Positions 1 through 7,708 of a stretch of DNA of 64,000 bases are shown one piece after another. The stretch is from DYRB01 sp963845265 (GTDB lineage Bacteria > Pseudomonadota > Gammaproteobacteria > Chromatiales > Chromatiaceae). The notes under the pieces are model-generated. The model saw only the letters and a program-made list of their open reading frames with translations, made no database searches and was not told where the DNA came from. How positions within the stretch are numbered: position 1 is the first letter of the stretch; each line of letters starts with the position of its first letter. The stretch is taken from contig CAWJRN010000009.1 in NCBI GenBank assembly GCA_963845265.1, positions 124,001 through 188,000 on the forward strand, written 5' to 3'. Made by a program: the position numbers and the translations under genes.

Positions 1-1
1 G

Positions 2-820
2 AGCTACATCCACCGTCACTCCCCCCGCGCCCCTGGGCCCTTCGTGACCCTGGACTGCACCACTCTGGGCGAGGATCTGTTCGAGAGCGAGGTCTTCGGG
101 CACGTGCATGGCGCCTTCACCGGCAGCGTCGGAGTACGCCAGGGCCTGTTCGAGCGGGCCGATGGGGGCACCCTGTTCCTGGACGAGATCGGCGAACTGC
201 CCCTGGCCATGCAGGCCAAGCTCCTGCGGGTCTTGGAGAGCGGCCAGTTCCGCCGCGTCGGCAGCGACCAGACCAGGCAGGCGGATGTGCGCATCGTCTG
301 CGCCACCAACCGCGATCTGGGCGACAGCTCCGGTTTTCGCCAGGACCTCTACTACCGGGTTGCCTGCATGCGGGTGCGCATGCCGGCACTGGCGGAGCGA
401 ATCGAGGACATCCCTGCGCTCGCTCAGGAACTGCTGCTGCGCATCGGCGCCTCTGCCCAGCGATCCTTTGACCTGGACCCGAGCGCCCTGCCCCTGCTCC
501 AGGGCCACCCTTTCCCCGGCAACATCCGTGAACTGCGCAACGTACTCTGGGTCGCTGCAACCCACAGTAACGGCGGGCGCATCTCCGCTCACCAGATCGC
601 CCAGGCGCTGCGCGCCGCACCGGGAAGCCCGGAGCCCGACGCGCCGCCGGCCTCGGCCCCGCTGCCCAGCGCGCCAAGCGTCAACTTGCAGGACCTGGAG
701 GCGGACCATGTGCGCTCTCTGCTAGCCACCCATGGGGGTAATCGGCGGGCGGTCTCCGTGGCGCTCAGGGTCAGCGAGCGGACCGTCTACCGCAAACTCA
801 AGCGCTATGGGCTCTCATAA
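2..820 (+). CDS. Sigma-54-dependent Fis-family activator, 5' partial
   Basis: C-terminal part of a bacterial enhancer-binding protein; the reading frame is open to the window edge, so the sensor domain and the Walker A half of the AAA+ domain are missing. Visible are the loop that contacts sigma-54 (GAFTGS, where GAFTGA is usual), Walker B (GGTLFLDEIGELP), the CATNRDL sensor segment, a PGNIRELRN motif and a C-terminal Fis-type helix-turn-helix (NRRAVSVALRVSERTVYRKL). The family hydrolyses ATP to open sigma-54 RNA polymerase complexes. A proline/alanine-rich linker of about 35 residues separates the AAA+ and HTH domains. The target operon is not evident; the next gene starts 217 bp downstream on the same strand. 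Confidence 0.9.
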   Translation, partial: SYIHRHSPRAPGPFVTLDCTTLGEDLFESEVFGHVHGAFTGSVGVRQGLFERADGGTLFLDEIGELPLAMQAKLLRVLESGQFRRVGSDQTRQADVRIVCATNRDLGDSSGFRQDLYYRVACMRVRMPALAERIEDIPALAQELLLRIGASAQRSFDLDPSALPLLQGHPFPGNIRELRNVLWVAATHSNGGRISAHQIAQALRAAPGSPEPDAPPASAPLPSAPSVNLQDLEADHVRSLLATHGGNRRAVSVALRVSERTVYRKLKRYGLS

Positions 821-1037
821 GCCGGTCTGACTGCCCCCAAATGAGATGCTGGTTAAGGCCATCCCTGGCTTGAATCAGCTCGCCCGCCCCCGAGGCGCGA
901 CTCGTGTGGCGCCTCCCTCGCGGTTCAAACATGAACAATCGGTCATGTTTTCGACCGCTGCTCGTAAGGTAATCCCCCCTATCCTGTACCCCAGACATCG
1001 CGGGCGCTGACCCGCCATTGCGCCGCTGGAGGACAGT

Positions 1038-1724
1038 TTGGCCCTGACGAAACGCCGCTGCTGGTCCGCGGCCCTAGCGCCGCTCCTGGCCCTAGGGCTG
1101 GCGGGATCCGTCGCGTCGCAATCGGCAGACCAGACCCGGCCTAGCGATGGAGCGGTAGCCCAACTGCCCGCAAACCATGCCGAGACCCAGCGCGACCGAC
1201 TGCTGTCCGCCGCGGCACGCACGGCCATGAACTATGTGGGCTCCGCTACTCGGGCGATCGAGGCAGACGAGCCCGGCCAGGCCCGAGCGCTGCTGACCCA
1301 GGCCCGGCGCATCCTCGACCAGATCCAGGTCGGGCTGCCGGAGCAGCAGACCCCAGGGACCGGGGCTGTCACTGCCATCCCGGTCCTGGCCCGGGTCCAC
1401 ACGACCAACGGCGGCGAGATCGGTGCGGCGGTCGCCGCCCAGGTCCAGGCCCTCGAACCCTTGGTCCTGACCGGGCAGCACGAGCGCGTCTTGGCCGAAT
1501 TACAGGGGATTGGCGTCCCCCTGACCTACAACTACGTCCGAATGCCGGTCGGGCCCACCAGCGATGGGATCGACCAAGCCACGGCGGCCTTGGCCGCCGA
1601 CGACGACGAGGCCGCCCTCGGGGCCCTCGCGGCCATCGTCCAGGGACTGGATATCGGCACCATGACCATCGCCGCACCCGAACATGCAGCAGAACCCACA
1701 CCTGTCTCAAGCCCAAAACCATGA
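1038..1724 (+). CDS. YfdX-like secreted protein
   Basis: 228-residue protein with an N-terminal signal peptide (basic MALTKRR, then a hydrophobic Leu/Ala stretch to about residue 27). The body is an alpha-helical YfdX-type domain: the 'RLLSAAARTAMNYVGSA' region, a helix 'QARALLTQARRILDQIQ', and a C-terminal 'NYVRMPVGPTSDGIDQATAAL' segment. A TTG start is chosen because a strong GGAGGA ribosome site lies 5 nt upstream and the signal peptide begins there. YfdX proteins are periplasmic or chaperone-like and acid-stress linked in enterobacteria; the role here is unknown. The MoxR gene follows after 33 bp, so it could be co-transcribed with the Bat operon. The family call is from recognised pattern only. 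Confidence 0.7.
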   Translation: MALTKRRCWSAALAPLLALGLAGSVASQSADQTRPSDGAVAQLPANHAETQRDRLLSAAARTAMNYVGSATRAIEADEPGQARALLTQARRILDQIQVGLPEQQTPGTGAVTAIPVLARVHTTNGGEIGAAVAAQVQALEPLVLTGQHERVLAELQGIGVPLTYNYVRMPVGPTSDGIDQATAALAADDDEAALGALAAIVQGLDIGTMTIAAPEHAAEPTPVSSPKP

Positions 1725-1757
1725 GTTGAGCGCATCTTTCGCACGAGGAGTTGCACC

Positions 1758-2771
1758 ATGACCCCCAGTACCGCCATCGCCCAGTCCGACCATCCGACCC
1801 CGAGCATCGCCCGCGCCGCCTTCATGCGCCTGCGCGACGAGCTCGATGGACGCATCGTCGGCCAGCGCCAGCTCATCGAGCGCCTGCTCATCGCCCTACT
1901 GGCGGACGGCCACCTGTTGGTGGAGGGCGCGCCCGGGCTGGCCAAGACCACCGCCATCAAGGAGCTGGCCTGGCGCATCGAGGGCAACTTTCAGCGCATC
2001 CAGTTCACCCCGGACCTGCTCCCCGGGGACCTGACCGGGACCGACATCTACCGCCCGGAGACCGGCGGCTTCGAGTTCCAGCCCGGCCCCCTGTTCCACA
2101 ATCTGGTCCTGGCCGACGAGGTCAACCGGGCCCCGGCCAAGGTCCAGTCGGCGCTGCTGGAGGCCATGGGCGAGCACCAGATCACCGTGGGCACCCGCAC
2201 CTACACGTTGCCCGAGCCCTTCCTGGTCATGGCCACCCAGAACCCCATCGAACACGAGGGGACCTATCCCCTGCCCGAGGCCCAGTTGGATCGTTTTCTG
2301 ATGCATGTGCGGGTCGGCTACCCGGACGCCGGCGCCGAGCGACGCATCCTCGGTATCGCCCGCGACCAGGCCAGGGTCCGCCGCGCCACGGACACCGCGC
2401 CCCAGGTCCAGGTGACCCGGGAGCAGATCTTCGCCGCCCGAGACGAGGTGATGGACCTGCACATGGCGCCGAACCTGGAGGACTATCTGGTCGAGTTGGT
2501 GCTGGCCACCCGCGACCCCAGCCCCTACGGCGCCGGACTCAAGCGCCTGGTGGACTATGGCGGCAGCCCGCGGGCGACCATAGCCCTGGACCGCTGCGCC
2601 CGGGCCCACGCCTGGCTGCGCGGCAGCGACTACGTGACCCCCCAGGACGTCCACGCGGTGGTCTACGACTGCCTGCGCCACCGTGTTCTGGTCAGCTACG
2701 AGGCCGAGGCAGAGGGCATCGACGCCGACCGCTTCGTAGGCGACCTGCTGGGTCTGGTGCCCATGGTTTGA
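1758..2771 (+). CDS. MoxR-family AAA+ ATPase
   Basis: 337 residues, the normal size for MoxR (AAA_3) proteins. Walker A is EGAPGLAKTT (about residues 55-64), Walker B is LVLADEVNRAPAKVQSALLE (about 118-137), and a sensor segment 'MATQNPIEHEGTYPLPEAQL' follows. The C-terminal lid domain ends near 'VSYEAEAEGIDADRFV'. MoxR ATPases act as chaperones that help metal or cofactor insertion or activate VWA partner proteins; here the VWA partners are the next genes. The ATG is preceded by GAGGAG. The DUF58 gene starts 4 nt after its stop, consistent with one operon. Confidence 0.95.
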   Translation: MTPSTAIAQSDHPTPSIARAAFMRLRDELDGRIVGQRQLIERLLIALLADGHLLVEGAPGLAKTTAIKELAWRIEGNFQRIQFTPDLLPGDLTGTDIYRPETGGFEFQPGPLFHNLVLADEVNRAPAKVQSALLEAMGEHQITVGTRTYTLPEPFLVMATQNPIEHEGTYPLPEAQLDRFLMHVRVGYPDAGAERRILGIARDQARVRRATDTAPQVQVTREQIFAARDEVMDLHMAPNLEDYLVELVLATRDPSPYGAGLKRLVDYGGSPRATIALDRCARAHAWLRGSDYVTPQDVHAVVYDCLRHRVLVSYEAEAEGIDADRFVGDLLGLVPMV

Positions 2772-2775
2772 GCCG

Positions 2776-3762
2776 ATGATGCCCATACCCGCCCCCAACC
2801 CTAACGTCCAGATCAGCGCCCAGGATCTCATCGGTCTGCGCCGCCGCGTCGAGCGGCTCACCCTGACCGCCCGCGAACCGAGCCGCTCGGCCCTGGCCGG
2901 CGGCCACCGCTCGCGCTTCCGCGGGCGCGGCATGGACTACCAGGAGTCCCGTCACTACCAGCCCGGCGACGACATCCGCAACATGGACTGGCGCATCACC
3001 GCCCGCGCCGGGCGCCCCCACGTCAAGGTCTACGAGGAGGAGCGCGAGCGCCCGGTGATCGTCCTGGTGGATCTGGGCCCGACCATGTGCTTCGGCACCC
3101 GCGGGGCCTTCAAGTCGGTGGCCGCGGCACGCCTGGCGGCCGTCATCGCCTGGGCCGCCGTGGCCCGGGGCGATCGCATCGGTGCCCTGCTGTTCAACGG
3201 CGCCCACCAAGAGCTGCAACCCGCCGGGGGCCGCCGGGCGGTCATGCGCCTGATCCGTGACCTGGCCCTGGCCGGCGAGCCCCAACCCGGACCGGGCACC
3301 GAGGCGAGCCCCCAATCGGGCCCGGGCAGCCTAAGCACGGCCCTGAGTCGGCTACGCCGGGTCGCCCGGCCCGGGTCCCTGGTCTTCATCATCTCCGACT
3401 TTCACGGCATGGACGCCGACACCGAGCAACACCTGAGCCAGTTGACCCGCCACAGTGAGGTGGTCGCCTGCCAGGTCGCCGATGCCCTCGAACTGGCCCC
3501 GCCCCCACCTGGGCGCTATGGCATCGGCGATGGGCGCCGCACCGGGGTGCTGGACACACGCCCGGCTGCGGCCCGGACGCGCTACGCGGATTGGTTTGCC
3601 CGCCACCATGCGGCGGTGGCGGCCATCACCCAGGCTCGCGGCATCCCGCTCCTGCATCTGTCGCCGGAGGATGACCCGGTCGTCCGCCTGTCGGAGGGCC
3701 TGGCCCTGCGCCTGGCCCAGGGAATACGGCGCGCCCCGGCACCCCAGGGGGCAGCGGCATGA
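2776..3762 (+). CDS. DUF58 domain protein of the Bat/MoxR operon
   Basis: 328 residues. The DUF58 signature is clear: 'YQESRHYQPGDDIRNMDWR' at about residues 56-74, then 'ITARAGRPHVKVYEEERERP', followed by a VWA-like fold beginning 'VIVLVDLGPTMCFG'. The canonical DxSxS metal site is altered to DLGPT, as happens in some DUF58 proteins. A second segment 'SLVFIISDFHGMD' matches the later VWA strand. These proteins occur between MoxR and VWA genes and probably work with them at the membrane; no precise biochemical role is established. The stop overlaps the next start by 4 nt (ATGA), indicating translational coupling. Confidence 0.93.
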   Translation: MMPIPAPNPNVQISAQDLIGLRRRVERLTLTAREPSRSALAGGHRSRFRGRGMDYQESRHYQPGDDIRNMDWRITARAGRPHVKVYEEERERPVIVLVDLGPTMCFGTRGAFKSVAAARLAAVIAWAAVARGDRIGALLFNGAHQELQPAGGRRAVMRLIRDLALAGEPQPGPGTEASPQSGPGSLSTALSRLRRVARPGSLVFIISDFHGMDADTEQHLSQLTRHSEVVACQVADALELAPPPPGRYGIGDGRRTGVLDTRPAAARTRYADWFARHHAAVAAITQARGIPLLHLSPEDDPVVRLSEGLALRLAQGIRRAPAPQGAAA

Positions 3763-4415
3763 CCGAGACGCCTATGCAGACCCTAGCCAAAACGCCAGAC
3801 CAGGCGCCAGCGCAGCCCCCGGCTCCGCCCGCTGCCCCGGCACCGGCCATTGGCGAGGCACCCCCGCCGGTGCAGACACAGTCCCCGGCAACCGTCGCCG
3901 CGCCTTTGGCGTTGCAGCCGGCACCTGCGACGACCCAGGGCGGCCCAGCGGCGCCTCAGACACTCGAGCAAACCCTGGCCCTGCGCGACATCCACCCCCC
4001 CGGCCCGCCGCCCGCCTGGCCGCCGGCACTCGGTTGGTGGCTGCTGCTGGCCCTGGCGATCGGCGCGGCGGTCGCCCTGACCCTGAGGGGTTGGCGCGCC
4101 TGGCGTGCTCGGGTGCGCCGCCGGCGCATCCTCGCGGAGCTGGCCCAGGTGGGCGAGCGCGCCCAGGGCGCGGCCCTGGCGGGAGAGGTCTCGGCCCTGC
4201 TCAAACGCGTCGCCCTGAGCCGCTTCGACCATGGTCAGGTGGCCCCGCTGACGGGGCCCAACTGGCTCGACTTCCTCGACCGCCACGGCGGCTCCGGCCG
4301 CTTTGCAAACGGGCCTGGGCGGGTGCTGGCCGAGGGGCCCTATGCCCTCGCCCCGGAGGTACAACCCCAGGCCCTCCTGGCCCTGGCCCGGGAATGGGTG
4401 GAGCGCAACACATGA
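3759..4415 (+). CDS. DUF4381 domain membrane protein
   Basis: 218 residues. The N-terminal 65 residues or so are an unusually long Pro/Ala/Gln-rich segment. Next comes the typical DUF4381 beginning 'LRDIHPPGPPPAWPPALGWW', one membrane helix (LLLALAIGAAVALTL, about residues 93-107) and a basic cytoplasmic stretch 'WRAWRARVRRRRILAEL'. The rest is helical and ends 'LLALAREWVERNT'. DUF4381 proteins are the standard fourth member of Bat/MoxR operons and probably bridge DUF58 and VWA proteins at the membrane. It overlaps the upstream and downstream genes by 4 nt each. Confidence 0.9.
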   Translation: MTETPMQTLAKTPDQAPAQPPAPPAAPAPAIGEAPPPVQTQSPATVAAPLALQPAPATTQGGPAAPQTLEQTLALRDIHPPGPPPAWPPALGWWLLLALAIGAAVALTLRGWRAWRARVRRRRILAELAQVGERAQGAALAGEVSALLKRVALSRFDHGQVAPLTGPNWLDFLDRHGGSGRFANGPGRVLAEGPYALAPEVQPQALLALAREWVERNT

Positions 4416-5563
4416 ACATCGACCAGCTCAACCTGCTCTGGCCCTGGGCCCTGGCGGCGCTGCCCCTGCCCCTGGCGGTCCTGTGGCTGGTACCGCGGGC
4501 GCAACAGGGCCCCGTCTCGGCCCTGCGCATGCCGTTCTTTGCCGCCATCTCCAGCGCCGTCGGCGCCCCCAGCGAGCGCCCGGCGACGGGGCTCTGGGTG
4601 CTTGCGGCCCTGGCCTGGCTCCTGTTGGTGGGCGCGGCCGCCCGCCCGCAGCTGGTGGGCGAACCCATCTCCCTGCCCATGGAGGGGCGTGACCTGATGC
4701 TGGCCGTGGACCTTTCGGAATCGATGGCCGAACAGGACATGGTCATCGGCAACCGGGCAGTGGATCGACTCACCGCTGTCAAGGCGGTGGCCGGTGACTT
4801 CATCGAGCGACGCAACGGCGACCGGATCGGGCTCATCCTGTTTGGTACCCAGGCCTACCAGCAGGCCCCCCTGACCTTCGACCGCGACACGGTGCGGACC
4901 CTGCTGTTCGAGTCCCAGGTCGGACTGGCGGGCAAGACGACCGCCATCGGCGATGCCATCGGGATGGCGGTCAAGCGCCTTCGCGATTCGAAGGCAGAAA
5001 AGGTGCTGATCCTGCTGACGGACGGCGCCAACACCGCCGGCAGCATCGAGCCGCGCAAGGCCGCCGAGCTGGCGGCCCGGGACGGCATACGCATCTACAC
5101 CATCGGTGTCGGGGCCGAGGCACGGGGACCCTTCGGCTTCGGCCTGGGCGGCGCCCAGATCGACGAGCCGACCCTGCAAGCCATCGCCGACACCACGGGC
5201 GGGCGCTTCTTCCGCGCCCGCGACATTCGCGGCCTCCAGGCCATCTACGCGGCCCTGGACGAGCTGGAGCCACGGATCGCAGACGAGCAGACCTATCGCC
5301 CGGTACGCGACCTTTTCCAGTGGCCCCTGGGTGCTGCCCTGCTGCTGACCGCCCTGGCCGGGGCCTGGCGCCTTGTCGGCAGGGCCATCCCGTCCCCCGC
5401 CGGTCATGGGTCGGTTGCGCCCAGCACCAACGCCCCTCTCGGCAGGCAGTCGCCCCGGAGCAGGACAGCGATACATCGGGGGCTTGCGGCTTCGCCCCTC
5501 ACCCCAACCCTCTCCCCCCGGGGCGAGGGAGGTGTCGTGCGCGCTGCGCGCGACCCATACTGA
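4412..5563 (+). CDS. VWA-domain membrane protein, BatA-like
   Basis: 383 residues. The ATG overlapping the previous stop is chosen; it starts 'MNIDQLNLLWPWALAALPLP', a membrane segment. A second helix lies at about residues 65-80. The VWA domain follows with an intact MIDAS: 'LAVDLSESM' (about residue 98 on), a threonine in 'GKTTAIGDAI' and 'LLTDGANT'. A last membrane helix (WPLGAALLLTALAGAWRLV) is near residue 310. The final 45 residues or so, after 'RAIPSPAGHG', are not VWA-like and are encoded partly by a REP-like repeat (SPLTPTLSPRGEGG), so the native protein probably ended earlier. BatA-type proteins are inner-membrane partners of MoxR in stress-tolerance operons. Confidence 0.92.
   Translation: MNIDQLNLLWPWALAALPLPLAVLWLVPRAQQGPVSALRMPFFAAISSAVGAPSERPATGLWVLAALAWLLLVGAAARPQLVGEPISLPMEGRDLMLAVDLSESMAEQDMVIGNRAVDRLTAVKAVAGDFIERRNGDRIGLILFGTQAYQQAPLTFDRDTVRTLLFESQVGLAGKTTAIGDAIGMAVKRLRDSKAEKVLILLTDGANTAGSIEPRKAAELAARDGIRIYTIGVGAEARGPFGFGLGGAQIDEPTLQAIADTTGGRFFRARDIRGLQAIYAALDELEPRIADEQTYRPVRDLFQWPLGAALLLTALAGAWRLVGRAIPSPAGHGSVAPSTNAPLGRQSPRSRTAIHRGLAASPLTPTLSPRGEGGVVRAARDPY
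5496..5535 (+). repeat. REP-like extragenic repeat inside the batA 3' end
   Basis: The stretch containing CTCACCCCAACCCTCTCCCC followed by CGGGGCGAGGG is a GC-rich near-palindrome of a kind spread through many proteobacterial genomes, recognisable by its translation LTPTLSPRGEG. It sits at the end of the VWA gene just before the next start, where an intergenic repeat would be expected, and has been absorbed into the reading frame. No second clear copy is seen in this window. Confidence 0.65.
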
Positions 5564-5576
5564 TCGACAACGCGCC

Positions 5577-7661
5577 ATGCCAAACACATTCCACTTTCTG
5601 AACCCCGAGTGGTTCCTGGCCCTGCTGCCCCTGGCGGCCCTGCTCTGGGGCGCGCGCCGGCAGGGTGTCGCAGACAATGCCTGGCAGCGGGTGGTCGATG
5701 AGCAACTCCTGCCCTATCTGTTGATGGAACAGAGCGGTTCGGCCCGCTGGCTGCCCCTGGCCCTGCTCGCCACGGGCTGGCTCCTGGCGGTGATCGCCCT
5801 GGCAAACCCTGCCTGGGAGCAGCGCCCCGTGCCGGCCCTGCGCGCCCTGGACGCGCGGGTGGTGGTGCTCGACCTGTCCAAGTCCATGGAGGCCGCTGAC
5901 CTCAAGCCGTCGCGCCTGGCTCGGGCCCGCTACAAGGTGGCAGACATCCTCAATCGCAGTCGCGACGGTCAGGTGGGCCTGGTCGCCTTCGCCGGCGACG
6001 CCTTCGTGGTGGCCCCCCTGAGCGACGACGCCGATACCCTGCTGGGCATGCTCGACGCCCTGTCCCCCGAGGTCATGCCGGTGCGCGGCAGCCGCCCGGA
6101 CCTCGGCCTGGCCAAGGCCGGCGAGGTCCTGACCCAGGGCGGTGCCCAGGGCGGCGAGGTCATCCTGGTCAGCGACGACCCGGGGGACCAACGGGCACTG
6201 GACGCGGCGAAGGCCCTGGTGGACCAGGGGCGCAGCCTGTCGGTCATCGGCGTGGGCACCGTCGAGGGCGCACCTGTGCCCGGTGCCCGCGACCCCGACG
6301 GGCGTCCGGCCATTGCGAAACTAGACCTCGCCGGGCTCGAGGCCCTGGCCAAGGCCGGGGCCGGGCACTATGCGGGCCTGACCGCGGACGAGGCGGACCT
6401 GAACCTGGTGCTGCGCGCTCAGGCGGGCAGAACCGACCCCCAGGCCGAGGGCAAGGCCCTGGAGGCCGACCAGTGGGAAGGGGTCGGGCCCTGGATCGTC
6501 CTCGCCCTGCTGCCCCTCGCGGCACTCGGCTTCCGGCGGGGTTGGCTGGTCGGGGCGCTGCTGACCCTGACCCTCACGCAGGGGGCCCTGACCCCAACCC
6601 CGGCCCAGGCCAACACCTGGGACGACCTCTGGCAGCGGCGCGACCAACAGGCCGCCGCCGCCCTCGCCGCCGGGGAGGCCGAGCGCGCCCTGAGCCTGGC
6701 AGAGCAGCCGGAGCAACGGGGCACCGCCAGCTACCGGCTAGGCGACTATCCGGCCGCGGTCGAGGCCTTTGCGTCCACCCAGAGCGCAGCCGGCGACTAT
6801 AACCGCGGCAATGCCCTGGCCCTGGCCGGTCAGCTACAGGAGGCCATCGATGCCTACGATGCCGCCCTGGCACGGGAGCCCGGGATGGAGGATGCCCTTT
6901 ACAACAAGGCCCGGGTGGAGGCGTTGCTCAAGCAGCAACAGGAACAAAAAGAGCAACAGCAACAGCAGTCCGGCGAAGAGGGCAAGTCCGATCCGCAACA
7001 GGATCAGCAACCACCCGATGGCCAGGACGAGCAGAAGCCGAAGGAGCAGGGGGACGAGTCGGCGTCGGAGGACCAAGGACAGCCCGGGGAGCAGGACAAG
7101 CCCGAGGCCCAGGACCAACCCCAGGGGCAGGACGAGTCTGGAGCGCAACAAAAACCGGAGCAACAAGACCAGTCCGGGGACCAGAACCAGTCCGAGGCAC
7201 AGGATCAGTCCGGCGATTCCGAGCAAAATCAGGGCGAGCCCCCCTCGGAGCAACAGGCCCAACCCGACGCAGGAGACCAAGGGACCGAGCAGACCGATCA
7301 GGCCCCGGCGCCTGCGGGTGAGGGCCGACAGGACGAGGAGACCCCGCAGAACGATGACGCGAAGGCTCGGCAGGCCCAGGCCGAACAGGCCGAGCAAGCC
7401 GCCGAGGACTACCGGGCCGCCGCCCAACAAGAGGCAGAGCAAAGCGCCGAGACACCAGACGCCGAGTCGCCGGAGCCCCAGACCGGGGCCCAAGCAGAGG
7501 CCGACCTCAGCCCTGAGGATCGCGAGGCCCAGCAGGCCGCCGAGCAATGGCTGCGCCGCATCCCGGATGACCCGTCCGGCCTGCTCAGGCGAAAGTTTCT
7601 GTATCAGTATCGCTTGCGTAACATGCAATCCGGGGCAACCACCTCAGGCAACCCGTGGTAA
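5577..7661 (+). CDS. VWA-TPR protein, BatB/BatC-like
   Basis: 694 residues. The start ATG at 5577 gives 'MPNTFHFLNPEWFLALLPLA', the usual first membrane helix. A second helix lies near residue 60. The VWA domain has MIDAS 'VVVLDLSKSM' (about residue 95) and 'VILVSDD'. A membrane pair follows near residues 305-335, then a TPR region ('YNRGNALALAGQLQEAIDAY', residues 405-440 or so). About 190 residues of Gln/Glu/Asp-rich low complexity come next, and a conserved end 'AAEQWLRRIPDDPSGLLRRKFLYQY'. This architecture joins the BatB and BatC roles in one inner-membrane protein. It starts just after the repeat-derived tail of the previous gene, and its 3' end lies close to batD. Confidence 0.92.
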   Translation: MPNTFHFLNPEWFLALLPLAALLWGARRQGVADNAWQRVVDEQLLPYLLMEQSGSARWLPLALLATGWLLAVIALANPAWEQRPVPALRALDARVVVLDLSKSMEAADLKPSRLARARYKVADILNRSRDGQVGLVAFAGDAFVVAPLSDDADTLLGMLDALSPEVMPVRGSRPDLGLAKAGEVLTQGGAQGGEVILVSDDPGDQRALDAAKALVDQGRSLSVIGVGTVEGAPVPGARDPDGRPAIAKLDLAGLEALAKAGAGHYAGLTADEADLNLVLRAQAGRTDPQAEGKALEADQWEGVGPWIVLALLPLAALGFRRGWLVGALLTLTLTQGALTPTPAQANTWDDLWQRRDQQAAAALAAGEAERALSLAEQPEQRGTASYRLGDYPAAVEAFASTQSAAGDYNRGNALALAGQLQEAIDAYDAALAREPGMEDALYNKARVEALLKQQQEQKEQQQQQSGEEGKSDPQQDQQPPDGQDEQKPKEQGDESASEDQGQPGEQDKPEAQDQPQGQDESGAQQKPEQQDQSGDQNQSEAQDQSGDSEQNQGEPPSEQQAQPDAGDQGTEQTDQAPAPAGEGRQDEETPQNDDAKARQAQAEQAEQAAEDYRAAAQQEAEQSAETPDAESPEPQTGAQAEADLSPEDREAQQAAEQWLRRIPDDPSGLLRRKFLYQYRLRNMQSGATTSGNPW

Positions 7662-7708
7662 CCCGGTCGGCCCGGATCGACCAACCCCAGAGAGCGAGAG
7701 TCAGACCC

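Noticed and set aside
1896..2933. Antisense open frame opposite the MoxR gene
   Set aside because: Composition follows from high GC third-position bias; no family motif and the plus-strand gene is certain.
6930..7300. Short Gln/Glu repeats considered as a tandem-repeat array or CRISPR-like unit
   Set aside because: No constant repeat and spacer lengths; they encode a low-complexity protein segment.
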